A DNA stretch of 64,000 bases from Allantophomopsis cytisporea (lineage: Eukaryota; Ascomycota; Leotiomycetes; Phacidiales; Phacidiaceae): the NCBI GenBank assembly GCA_024752435.1, contig CP103020.1, positions 2,045,139-2,109,138 of the forward strand, given 5' to 3'. The notes under the pieces are model-generated. The model saw only the letters and a list, made by a program, of their open reading frames with translations, had not been told where the DNA came from and did not search any database. A program made the position numbers and the translations under genes. Of this stretch, positions 11,917 to 23,252 are shown one piece after another (the first letter of the stretch is position 1; every line of letters begins with the position of its first letter).

Positions 11917-13581
11917 ATGAATCTACTTCAATCTGTGTCTTTTCTGCTTCTTGTAGTACCTACATGGTCTGCCAGCTGTACAGTAGAACTGAGTTCCAAT
12001 GGGACAGATGATGCTCCTGCGATTAAAAATGCGTTTGCAGAATGCGGACAAGATGGCACAGTGACCTTTCTCAACGAGACTTACAATATCGAAACTGTGA
12101 TGAATATCACGGGACTCAATAACTGCGTGGTAGAGTTACATGGCACTTTACTTGTGAGTTTATATGATATACCTCAAGCAGAAGTTAACGCTTATCATGT
12201 GGAACTAGTGGAGTACGAATACTAGTTACTGGTTGAATAATTCCATGCAAATTGGATATCAGAATCAAACTACTGCTTTCTTTTTTGGAGGCCATAATGT
12301 CACATTTCGAGGATTTGGTTATGGAACATTTGATGGGAATGGTCAAGTTTGGTATGATCTTGTAGCAGGCATCTCCAATTACCCAAATCGACCACATATG
12401 TTCACCATATGCAACACCATCGATTCGGTATTTGAAGATTTACGATTTGTGCAGAGTCAGATGTGGTATGTATTTTCAGAAGTGATAGCACGTATTATTC
12501 AAAAGCTTATTTGGTCAACAGGACAGTAGACATTATCAACTCGAGCAGCATAATCTTACAAGACATCTACGTCAACAACACCTCTAGTTCTAGCGTATGT
12601 GTCAACAATCGTCGAAATGAGAGCCCGGAATTTAACCAGGTGCAACAGGCTGCAGCTCGCAACACTGATGGATCTAATACGATTTATGTGAACAACATAA
12701 CTTACCTTCGTTGGGACGTCACTAATGGCGATGATGCGTATGTTTTTGAGTTTCCTGTTGCATTGAAGCGTGCAAAAGCAATTAACAATATACAAATAGG
12801 ATTGCTGTGAAAGCAAATTCTACCAATATAGTGATCAAAGACAGCACCTTTAGAAAGGGCCAAGGACTTGCAATTGGTTCCATAGGCCAGTACTATGATA
12901 CTTATGAAATAATTGAGAATGTAACAGCAGTCAACATTACTTCTATTGGCACTGCCTATGCAGGGTTAGTCACAGGAAATCAACGGAAGAAAGGCTCTCG
13001 GCTTACAATATCTTTGCTCAGATATATCAAGACTTGGACTGGTATTCAAGAAGGGTATCCACCAAATGGTGGAGGTGGAGGACTTGGATGTACGTCAATT
13101 CTCCTTTTGTACATGCTTTAGATTCGTCGAAAATCCAGCTGACTTCCTGCAGATGCGAAGAATATCGGTAAGATCAAGACCCTTTCATAATCAATTCTCT
13201 ATCCAAAAGTTTATTTTGTATGGGATAATTTCTTTCGATCATCCTAGGAAATTTGGCGCTACTAACATGGAAGTAGTCTGGCACAACTTTACAGCGGTGG
13301 GAACCCGTAACATTTTTTCCATTACACAGTGTACTTCATTTTCTGGTTATACAGGTAATTGTGATACTTCTCTGTTTCAGATTGAAAATCTGTACTGGAA
13401 AGGTTTGTCAGGAACTGTGGTAGATGGGGTTGAATCCGTTGCTTCTTTGCAATGCAGTGGCGATGCCCCATGTCAAAACATCACCATCACAGACATAGAT
13501 ATTAAGCAAGAGAATGGGACGATTGTAAACAGCTATGACTGCCATGAAGTTGGAGATCATACAGGCTTCGACTGCGAATAG
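11917..13581 (+). CDS. glycoside hydrolase family 28, exo-polygalacturonase-like, secreted
   Basis: Eight exons: 11917-12153, 12209-12465, 12522-12594, 12649-12737, 12800-12964, 13022-13089, 13153-13167 and 13277-13581 (402 residues). All introns are GT..AG; exon 7 is only 15 nt and is needed to join GLGYAKNI to VWHNFTAVG. The N-terminus MNLLQSVSFLLLVVPTWSASC is a signal peptide (an in-frame ATG at 11893 is an alternative). Parallel beta-helix segments are visible, such as VTFRGFGYGTFDGNGQVW and NITYLRW. Of the GH28 motifs, NTD (ARNTDGSNT) and NGDDA are present. The usual SHG position reads KGQGLAIGSIGQY and the RIK position reads YIKTW, as I recall for an exo-acting GH28 subgroup. There are several N-glycosylation sites. 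It would release galacturonic acid from pectin ends outside the cell. It is convergent with the anoctamin gene, with a 219-bp gap. Confidence 0.85.
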
Positions 13582-13800
13582 ACAGCAGACACCTTTTCCA
13601 GCAATAATATATGAATGCACAAGTTCAGTGATTCAAATTCTGGAGAGTTTGTAGAATAAGACAAAATGAAAGATCATTGTGACGATTACGCATTTACATG
13701 TTGTGTTAAACGTAATGTTGACATGTCAAATGAGGCGATCTTGACCGAACTCCATATGCTTATTGCAACATGTTGATAAGAGCAAGTGTAGTCAGTTGAC

Positions 13801-16216
13801 TTAATGAAGTCTGTCCATACCCATCTGCCGAGATCCTTTAGAGATGATATAAGATCCGAAACTGATCTGTTCAGCAATTGTCTTCTGCCTTGACCAAAAT
13901 CTTCTTTCAAGCGTCGAAATTTCCTCATCTACATTGGATTGGTAGGTCTCAGTATTCTTCATCTCAGCAACTACAGGGATCTCGTGAAGGTCTCCGTGGA
14001 AACTCTCCTCCAGTAAACTCTTCCGCAGTCTATATCTCTCACCACGCTGTATCTTCACCCCCGGAGACTCGACTGCAACCAACGTAAAACGAACTAGCAA
14101 TCGTGCGAGGAGATAGAGGTGCTCGGAAAAGAAAATGGTGAGTATAACACCAACTCTGGTATCGAACCAAGTACCCTCTGAGCCCAAGCTTTCCGCACTA
14201 AACAGATACACCAGAGTAGAACCAGATAAACTTGCCAACCATGCAATGAAGGAGAAATGTTCAACCCAGTGTCCAATTGAGTCGACTCGCCATGGGATTG
14301 GTCGTTTCATCTCATAGCAGATTTTGACAGCGTCAGATCGAAGCTCAATCCAGTCGCCAAGGAAGAAGGCTATACCTGTGAGCGGCCAGACAACCGAGAA
14401 GAGCGAAAGGTATCCAAATTGCTCGCACATCTCACGAAAATCCGTGTTGACGTCATAGTCATCCAACTCGGCCTCACTGCGAACTCTTGAAAGAAAAGAG
14501 GCTTCCTCTTGAATATCGTCCGAATTAGTCTGGGACTTACCCCATGACATCTTCGAGTAATGTCCATTCTGAAATCCCTTGACTCGATGACTTCCAAAGC
14601 GTTTAAGAAACGGAACCACCATTTCATTAATGAAGTTCATCAGTTGCCCACTAACTGCGAAGTAGATGATTTGATACTTCAAACGTTCGGGATCGACCGA
14701 AAATTCTGTTGTAATCGTGCAATCTTCCTTGCAACCAGATATCTTTACAATCCAGGGAAGAATATCGAGATGCGGTACAATCGTGTTTCCGAAAGGCACA
14801 TATACGAAAGCCGTAAGAAAAATTGGCAGGAATGATGTTATAAAATCCAAAACAAACATCTTCTGAACCAATGCAGTTTCGTGGGCGTCACTTGATTCAT
14901 GATTCTCATAATCTGTCAGCCAACCTGCAACCGTCGACAATGGACCGTGGAGCAAAGGCATAAAAAGTATTAAGATACCCATTGGAAGATATACCTGTAT
15001 GATTAGTGATACCCAATAATAACTACTGAAGACTTAACTAACCAATATACTCTTCATAGGACCATCATAGACCTCCTCAATGAAGATCTCAATTGCGAAG
15101 CACAGAGCAATCAATGCTCCAAGCATCACACTTGCCACAATGCCAAAAGGTATTTGTAGTGACTGTCTAAGAAGCCTCCTTGTGATGGAAAAGGTATGCA
15201 CAAGTTCGCCAGTGACAGGGTCTTCGCCCAGCATGTCGGGTAAAAAATTGGGATTCTTTGACTTGACTGCACTCACTCCATGAACAGACCACGAAACCCC
15301 CAGATCCACCTCCTTTCTTTTCCAGCATTCCACGAAAACAACTGCCCACAAACAGTTGCCAATGGCATATATTGGAGAAAAATGGCCCCAAAACAACCAG
15401 CAAACTGTACCGAAGATGGCAGGAAATGTTAGGAACATGAAGTAGAATTGTAGGAAGGCGAAATAATAAGCAACCTATTTGCATAGTATAATTAATAATA
15501 AGATCCAGAAAGAAAAAACGACAAAAAAAAAAAGAAGGTTGATCGTAACTGACCTTAGAACCTAGCTGGTCTTTGATCACAGTTAACTCATCCATACTCA
15601 AAGTGTAATTATGGCTCCAATTCTTGATCCAGGCTCTGTTAAAATTCCGGTCGTGTAGAGGAAAGATTGACTTTACGGCAGTCCATTCTCCTTTACCGAT
15701 TGCGATCCCGGCCCCTTCATCTGACGATGGTCTAGTGATAATATAGTACACATTTCGTAAACGCTCAGCTTGAGTCAGAGTAGTTATTGATTGCTCACTC
15801 TTTTCTGGTGCTGATGTGCGGACTCCAAAAAGCCAATCCTTCACCCTGTTACTTATTGTCAGTCACAAAAAGCTAGCAATATTAAAGTGAACTTACCTTG
15901 AACGATAAACCTCCCGAAGAAGTCGAGTTTCGTTCGCCTTGACAAAGACAAAAAGGCTAGAGTCGGTTCCATTCCGGACCTCAGTATCTAAGCCAGCCTT
16001 TTGCAGAGCCTCGATGAGATTAGCGAAATTCGCATGGGTATCCTCCTCCTCTATTGTTATGAGATTAGTTTTGCCACAAGGACAAGGGACTTCAAGGCTG
16101 GACTCACTAGCAATATCCGAGTAGGAATAGACAATCACATAATCGACGTCGAGATTGTTGTTAGTTGCACTGCCATAGCCGGTATCTCTACGCAAAAGTT
16201 TTCCCGGCGGAACCAT
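13801..16216 (-). CDS. anoctamin/TMEM16-family membrane protein (putative lipid scramblase or channel)
   Basis: Four exons on the minus strand, 15897-16216, 15554-15845, 15043-15474 and 13801-14994, give 745 residues, about the size of the fungal TMEM16 proteins studied structurally. Introns are 15846-15896, 15475-15553 and 14995-15042. A cytosolic N-domain of about 200 residues is followed by many hydrophobic segments, starting KVAYYFAFLQFYFMFLTFPA. Acidic residues expected for the calcium site are present: MNFINE (E about 472), MCEQFGY (E about 539) and IELRSDAVK (E about 565, D about 569). Family members are calcium-activated lipid scramblases or ion channels, or ER-plasma membrane tethers (yeast Ist2). 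The retained calcium site favours an active protein (inference). It lies between two secreted or catabolic genes without an obvious functional link. Confidence 0.88.
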
Positions 16217-16894
16217 TGTTACAGCTGATATCGAGGACAGAAATCAATTGAAGAGAAAATGCCGTGATAGAAAGGTTTTATACTGAAACGCAACATACAT
16301 GACACAAGCTATGAGTGGGGCTTAACAAAGCCTGATTTTGGGGATACAGACAATGCGCTCAAACTTCATCCCCGCTGTATGCTGTATCCCCAGCGTTACT
16401 AGCGTGCAAGTCAGACGGCGTGCCTCACAACTGCTATGCGATAAACCGCATTGTTCTGAGAATGATCATTGATTGGGTCTTACTGTTTATCATTTGTTGT
16501 TGCATGTGGGTAACATGGATCGACAAGAAGTCGAAACCCAATAGCGCGTTCACCCCCTTGATGCCCCATCACAACTGTTGCGTCGCTGCCAATAAATAGA
16601 ACCTTTCCTCTTGGTAACTGATGAGGATATCGATGTATTTTTGGGACTTCAATAGAACTAAGTGCCAGAGTATTCCATACAAGGACTAGCTACAATTGAT
16701 CCGGCGGCCGACACCCGGACTCCGACAAGGGACAAGAATCATAATAATCCACTCGCCTCGTAGGGCTGGTCTCATTTGGGAAGTTACAGGCACGTAGGTA
16801 GCATGGAGTAAGATCAAAATATATATTGCTATCAGGTTGTATTGCCGCTAGTATGTTCTAACATCCTCCATTGTCATAACTGCTGGGCCACTGT
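16217..16894. other. intergenic, 5' flank of anoctamin gene
   Basis: About 680 bp between the anoctamin start and the 3' end of the dehydrogenase gene (both on the minus strand). No open frame of note, repeat or RNA gene is seen. Confidence 0.5.
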
Positions 16895-17921
16895 CTAGTA
16901 TTCGAATTTCTCTCCGACAATCTTCTCACTTATCTCCCACAGTTTAGCGGCCTTGGTCTTGTCAACGGCATGTGCCTGAACCTCATCTGGCGATGCAAGA
17001 TGGCCATCAACCAGATACTTGCCACTATGAGCTGAGATACTAGGGTCAAAAGCAGCCGCTACATGAGTTGCAACGCCCTGAGAAAAGTTTTTGAAGGTGA
17101 ACTCATCCTCGGAGCCAGACTTAAGCCCCATCTCCCGCTGAAGTGCTTTGAGTTCAGGAAAATCTTTATCCATATCCAGAGTGCGTCCAAGATTTGTCCA
17201 GATAACACCGGGATGTAAGCTGAATGATAGAAGGCCCTTCTTCGCCAGCTTCTCCGCCAAAGAAACTGTGAATAGCATGTTTGCGCTCTTGGACTGACCA
17301 TAGGCCTTCCATTTTGTGTATGTCTTGCCGCTCTGCGAAGTATCAGCACAAGTCAGAGAACATTTCAGCTATACTTACGCAAAAATCATCGAAGTCATCA
17401 AAACGCACTGGAGATAAGCCATGTCCGTCACTGCTAACATTAACAACTCGAGCCCCGGGACCCGAAGCCAAGATCTTGTCCAAGATCAGGTTTGTGAAGA
17501 GGAAATGGCCAATGTGATTTGTTCCAAACTGCAATTCGAGACCATCCTGAGTGGTGGAATATGGACAAGCCATGACTCCAGCATTGTTAACGAGTACGTC
17601 GATCGGCTCAGAGTATGCATTGACCGCTTTGGCAGCTTCTCGAATTTGTGATTGAGATCCAAGGTCGAGCTTGAGGGCTCGAGTCTGTACATCCGGGTAA
17701 GCAGTGGCGATGGCTTGGGCAGTTGCTTCGGCCTTGGTGATATCGCGGGCTGCTAAAACCAGCAACTTTGGATGATGGGCAGCGATTATCCGACAAAATT
17801 CTGCACCAAGTCCTCCAGGTGAGACTCCAGTTGTGAGGATAGTTTTGCCTTGAATGTTTTCGGCGAAGATTTCCGCAACCTGTTCACCTGTGGTCTCTGG
17901 ACCAAAATTATATGTAGACAT
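16895..17921 (-). CDS. short-chain dehydrogenase/reductase (retinol dehydrogenase/WWOX-like SDR)
   Basis: Two exons, 17379-17921 and 16895-17332, give 326 residues. The 46-nt intron 17333-17378 (GTAAGT..CAG) joins FDDFDDFC to SGKTYTKWKAYGQSKSANM. The Rossmann cofactor motif is TTGVSPGGLGAEF (TGxxxGxG). NNAGVMACP follows, the catalytic serine is in VVNVSSDGHG, and the catalytic pair is YGQSK (YxxxK). The downstream LHPGVIWTNL is the usual PG motif. It is an NAD(P)-dependent oxidoreductase of unknown substrate, and cytosolic since no signal is seen. It is intact, with ordinary codon use. Confidence 0.88.
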
Positions 17922-19394
17922 GTTTGCTGGGAATTTACTGGTAATTACAATAAATCTTCAGAATTCTGCAACTTTGATGCAAACTGTGCTTTCATTGTGT
18001 GGTCTTTTGACATATCTTACCAGCTTATACACGACTACTTATATGATATCTCAAGAGATTTCTCATCGAATGTTAGGCTCATCGTGCCACGCGTAATTTC
18101 TATCTTACATTCAGACCTCTCATTTTTGAACACATAGTAGACCGAATATCATCTAGTAGCTTACTTGCCATTTGTAGATTGTTATTAAGCTAACGCTTTG
18201 TTCCTGGTAACTCGTGGACTAGCTTACTAACATTTTGTATAACATCGGGCTTAATACGGGCTTGGAAAGTTAATCTCCATGTTATCACCGCAACTACAGA
18301 TTCAAAGCGCACGCCATGTCCACCTAAACCTGTCATTTCTCTAGTCGCTCCGAATCAATGACGGCCGCTGGTTCCCGTGTTTTATGGAGCATAGGTACAG
18401 GGCAGATGTCAGAGCTGCAATGTGAGCGACTTGCAAGTTTATATTGCTCAGGTTTAAGGATTGTCTCCACCAGATTATTTTCATCTGGAGCACCACAAAC
18501 ACTCATAAATAGGAAATCACCCTTCGTATACCTGAGTAGATTTAGTCGCGGAAGAGGGTTCCTTGTAAACTACACGATTAAAGCTAAGCTTATGCAGTGA
18601 TGACTGACGTGAACTCGAGCGAAATATTATCGTTGATAAGAGGATTTTGAGCATATTTGTCACCAGGACATAGACGATATCTTAATATAAGCTTACTTTC
18701 CTGAGATGCCTTGAACGTCCTATCAAAGGTGTGACGTCTTGTAGAGCACCTTCTGTCATCGTGTTGATGTTCGTGCCCTCCAAGATAGCATGAACTCCTT
18801 TCGTTCAAATATATTATAGAATTACGGAAGATATGAAGAGACAATTTAGATACAGATGTACAGGATTCAAGAGGAAGATGTAAAGTTTAACATTTTCTAC
18901 ATAAACTCTTCAACATTCCCATATCCTTGCTTAGAACTGATGAGATGGATAAGGCGGAGAATATTCAGAGCAGCGCTAAGCTTCGTCACGAAGTTACCGT
19001 ATTAGTATAAGTCATGTGCCTAGCTCACTATAGCTCATAGCGAATGTGGAGTTTCGTTGTTCAGGGACTGAGAGACCGCGCTATGCACTGCTTTCCCAGC
19101 ACCAAAATATGCAGATTGAACGAACAAGAACGTCACAGAGCGTAGCTATTGTTCTGATATATAGACACACGTGATACATATAAGATGCTCGATGATGTTG
19201 AAGTTGACAGAATACTGTAAAAAAGTTAAGGATATTACTCATTGAGGCGTTTATCTTTATTGGATCACTTCTACAAATGTCCTTCGTTCTAATCATGCTA
19301 TATATCCACTTCCCAACTAGACAGCCCAATATTTTAGAATAATCCTCGTCCTAATATCTCGATCGTTGGAGTTTTCACGCCTGGAAGCATCATA
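17922..19394. other. intergenic, no gene seen
   Basis: This is the left part of a 2.4-kb gap. Only short, unrecognised open frames on both strands are seen. The MITE described next lies to its right. Confidence 0.45.
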
Positions 19395-19628
19395 ACCGTC
19401 AGGTGACCTTATGACTATGGGAAAATGGGCTGCTCCCACAGTCAGGCTCACTGTACATACTGCGCTAGGGCAAGGTGGTACTGGCGGCCTCTCTGCCTTG
19501 GGGGACTTATCAGGCATGAATATTTGGCATATTAGCGCAGCATAGGTAAGGTAGGTACGGTATACAGTAAGCCTGAATACCTATTGGAGCAGCCCATTTT
19601 CCCCATAGTCATAAGATCACCTGACGGG
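19395..19628. mobile_element. MITE-like element with long terminal inverted repeats and TA target duplication
   Basis: The left arm (19395-19436, CCGTCAGGTGACCTTATGAC, continuing to GCTGCTCC) reappears inverted at 19586-19628 with only a few differences. Homology extends inward: CAGGCTCACTGTAC..TGCGCTA near 19441-19468 pairs with TAGCGCAG..TACAGTAAGCCTG near 19531-19576. The element is flanked by TA at 19393-19394 and 19629-19630, the target duplication of Tc1/mariner elements. At 234 bp it has no coding capacity, so it would need a transposase from elsewhere. Confidence 0.7.
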
Positions 19629-20313
19629 TATCTCCCTGTGCATACCTATGCAACATGATTTGGTAAGGCACAGATCTGACTTTCATACTGGTACCTTAAT
19701 TGTGCCCTGTCGATCTAGAATCATGCTTTTCGATCTGTTGCGGAACGCAAAAAGCTTATTATATCCAATACCGGACCATATTGAGGTTTCCCACCTCGGA
19801 GTATGTATTTCATCGTATAACCTTTGAAGGTGCGCGATTCGTTCCATCTGTAAACCAAGCCCTTCCTATGCATTGAAGAAGTATAGAAAAGTCTAACATC
19901 GCGATGGTGTCGCTCGGCAAGTCAAAAGAGAATGTTGTGCCTTATGATATATCATCTAAATCTCGAATACAATGGAAATTCTTCCAGAGAGGAATTATCG
20001 ATGTAATCCGTCGAACAATATACACTAAGAACACATCTTGAAGTCAGATGCTCTATCTAACTTCAACAATCCCATGGGCCCTTGGTGATGATACCTCAAT
20101 GCGTTGTTGAATCATCATCCTCACCCATTCTACTGGCATGGTCTCACCTCGGTCTCCCAACTACTCGATTCTGCCGCCCGATAAGCTCTTTGCAAGGCGG
20201 TAAGTCACGAATTTCCTTCTATCATCACCGAAACAAAACTGTTATTCCACCAAAGCGTGTATCAAAGTTCGAAGATTTCAATCGCACATCACATCACAGA
20301 CTAAACCGACAAC
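19629..20313. other. intergenic, 5' flank of BUD22-type gene
   Basis: This contains no gene. The right part should hold the promoter and leader of the gene at 20314. A 5' open frame (20082-20357) overlaps the real start in another frame and is not supported. Confidence 0.5.
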
Positions 20314-21856
20314 ATGCCGAAGAGAAAACGAGATACTGGGGAGGATGGCGGAAATAGGGTACTGGCAGCGCAGAAGCAGGAAGTGGAAGAGAAACTTGTG
20401 CACTGCAAGAAATTGTTGAATCGAGCACTGAAAACCGCGAAGGGTTTTGAAAGACAGAAACTAGGAAAGAGGATTAAGGCGGCGCAAGAAAAGAAGGACA
20501 CCGAAGATATTGCTAGGAGGAACAGAGAAATTGAGGCGCTCAAAGTATGTCCATCATCGAGTCTCATGCGTTGATCTATCGCATGCTATTCACACAATGA
20601 AACTGACGAAGTCGCAATAGACACTGGACTTTTCGAAAGCTGTCGATTTCCACATCCATAAGACCATGCTTAAGATTAAGAGTATGGCTGAACATGAGGC
20701 ACTGCCCGATTATGTGCGTAACTCGGTGAACAAATGGACCGGCACAGAAGAACAGATTGCTGCAATCAACAACGTTACGAGCGGGATGTGCAATACGAAA
20801 CCTGTGAAAGAAACAATGGCACAGATTGTCAACATTCTGTACATTGCTTTTGGGATCCCTGTACCTGCGAAGAAGGAGAAGGGAAAGAAGAGCGCGAAGG
20901 AAGATGCTCCGAAGTCGATCTTGAAGAAAGCACTGGTGGATAATGCCATGGATATTTCAGACAGCGAAGAGGGAGAGCCACCAATGGGCGATGATGAGAG
21001 ACAACTATTAGGAGAACTTGAGGACGATACAATGGATGTGGATGAAGAAAAGAAAGAGCTAGTAGAACCTGCTTGGGAAGGCTTTGATTCTGGCTCGGTT
21101 TCTGACGGAGAGGAAGAGGACGATGACGACGATTTCGAATTTGATGACGATGCTCTTGCGCAGTTTGATGCAAGAATAGCGGCCTCCTCGGATGAAGAAA
21201 GCGATGATGGAGATGATGAACGGTTTGATTCGAGATTAGCTGCCTCATCAGATTCCAAGTCTGAAGATGACGATTCCGACAACGCCATTGACCGACCTTC
21301 AGATCGCAAACGATCTTCAGTCTCACCATCGACATCACCGCCGCCCAAAACAAAGAAGCCAAAAGCAGCAGCCCCGCCCACGAAAGCTGGCACTTCCACC
21401 TTCTTACCAACATTGATGGGCGGTTACTGGTCGGGTAGTGAGGAGGAGGCTACTGATGACGAAGATGTTGCCCCTGGCCCGGTTGTACGCAAAAACAGGC
21501 CAGGTCAACAGGCACGTCGGGCAATCTGGGAGAAGAAGTTTGGTGCCAAGGCGAACCACGTCAAGAACGCACCGAAAGATGATGGATGGGACCTCAAGCG
21601 TGGTGCAAGAGGTGCGGATGATAGAGGCAGGGGCAGAGCCAGAGGAGGCTTTGGTGGAGGACCAGCACCAGCAAACAGGGCTGAAAGAAGGGCTACTGGG
21701 GCTACTGGAGAGAATGCTTCGGCATTGGGCAAGCCGAGAGGACCTCCCAAGAGGGATGATACAGGTCCTTTGCATGCTTCTTGGGAGGCGGCGAAGAAGG
21801 CTAAGGAGGCACAGAAGACTGCTACATTTGCCGGAAAAAAGGTCACTTTCGACTGA
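20314..21856 (+). CDS. bud22: BUD22/SRFBP1-family ribosome biogenesis protein
   Basis: Two exons, 20314-20544 and 20621-21856, give 488 residues. The intron 20545-20620 runs GTATGT..TAG. The N-terminal half is helical and basic (LLNRALKTAKGFERQKLGKRIK). The central half is very acidic (DGEEEDDDDDFEFDDDALAQFDARIAAS-type). The C-terminal part is basic and RG-rich (DDRGRGRARGGFGGG) and ends PLHASWEAAKKAKEAQ..FAGKKVTFD, the hallmark of the BUD22 family. In yeast, Bud22 is needed for 18S rRNA production and 40S assembly in the nucleolus; the role here is by family. It is convergent with the carrier gene, with a 229-bp gap. Confidence 0.85.
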
Positions 21857-22085
21857 ATTTTACATACCCTTTATGTTTCCAATGCCAGGATTTTTGTCTT
21901 TCATTCGACCACCGCAATTAGTAACATAATGTTTCATAATGTGCTAAACAAGGTTCTTGCACGCAATACCGCTTTGTAAAAAGTTTCACTACCACCATCG
22001 AAATCTTTACAACTCAAAATTCTGTTTATTCAGATCATGGTATAAGACACAAAAACCGCCCAGTTGACCTATCCGAGAAATTTGA

Positions 22086-23252
22086 TCACTTCGTAATGAA
22101 ACCCAACCAATCGGCAACAATGAGCGTAACCATTCTAGAGCTATCAGTATATGCATCGAATGTGCTGATAAGACCGGGAACTTACGCGTGAGGAGCAATT
22201 CTAACGTAGTATGTTGAGAATCCACGGTAGAATCTAAGAGGTCCTTCCTCTTTCGCAACCTTAGCAAAACAATCAAGCATACTCTTGTAGGGTAGTGTGC
22301 CGTCCGGTGCCCTGGTCTGCTTCTGCAATCTTGTCTTGACGAAATCGAATGGTAGGGAGAAGAAAGATGCAAAGAAACCTGCGATGGCTGAGGCAGTGAG
22401 GGTCTTGGTCTTGGGAGACAGCGAAGTGTCCTTGAGCTGTTCCTTGGCCTCAGAGAAGAATGCTAGTTGACCAAAGTTAAGGGCCATGGCACGGACAACT
22501 GTGGGAGTTGCACCTGCCCAGAGAGCACCAACACCCTCAGACTTTGCAATACTACTCAAGGCATCGATCACAGACTTGTAGTTCTTTCTTGCAGCAGCAG
22601 GTTTCAGACCATCGGATTGCATACGAATGAGAGCAAGATCAGCTGGATTACCTATCTTGTGTCAGCAAATGCAAGATGATATAGTTGGAAATTGGCCCAT
22701 ACTCATCATGGCAGCCAGCCCACCAGCCGATAAACCTGCAGCAGCTCTTTCTTTAAAACCCACTGTATTACCCTTCGCTTCGGTTGATACCTTGAGCTTC
22801 TTCATGAAGGTATCAAAGAGGCCTATTCTTGCAGTTGTGTAAACGGCTTGCCTAAGCAACCCTGCACTCAAGCCTGTATACAAATCCATCGCTTTCCCCG
22901 TCTTCAAAATCTCCCTCGTAACTGAAAGAGGTGTAGGCTTAGGTCCAGTACGAGCACCCTCGCCAGCAAGTTGAAGGCGAACTTTGATCATGTCGATAGG
23001 TTGAATCACTGTGGTTGCTACCATCCCTGCGAGACCACCGTTAATGAAAGGAAGCGCTGCACGCATAGCAGGATGATGAAGAATATCTCTCTTCATAGCG
23101 ACAGGATCCTTAGTCGCAGAATCGACTAAACGTTTGGAGGATTCCATGGCCTAATGATAAGTTAGTTGAGTTTGCGCATGAGAATAGGTGTGATTTACTT
23201 CATTCGCCTTATTTCGAGCTGCCTCAGTGGCTCTTCCTACAGAAGATGACAT
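22086..23252 (-). CDS. mitochondrial carrier family, 2-oxoglutarate/malate (dicarboxylate) carrier type
   Basis: Four exons on the minus strand, 23199-23252, 22703-23150, 22186-22651 and 22086-22134, give 338 residues. Introns are 23151-23198, 22652-22702 and 22135-22185. Three carrier repeats each carry the Px[D/E]xx[K/R] signature or a variant: QPIDMIKVR, NPADLALIR and LPFDFVKTR. LLRQAVYTTARIGLF and YKSVIDALSSIAKSEGVGALWAGATPTVVRAM resemble the oxoglutarate/dicarboxylate carrier group. Six transmembrane helices are expected in the inner mitochondrial membrane. It would exchange 2-oxoglutarate with malate or other dicarboxylates. An N-terminal extension of about 45 residues (VGRATEAARNKANEAMESS) is longer than usual for the family. 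The last exon codes for only 16 residues. Confidence 0.88.

Noticed and set aside
20710..21413. Long serine- and histidine-rich minus-strand frames opposite the BUD22-type gene
   Set aside because: They mirror the acidic GAT/GAA repeats of the sense gene and have no independent support.
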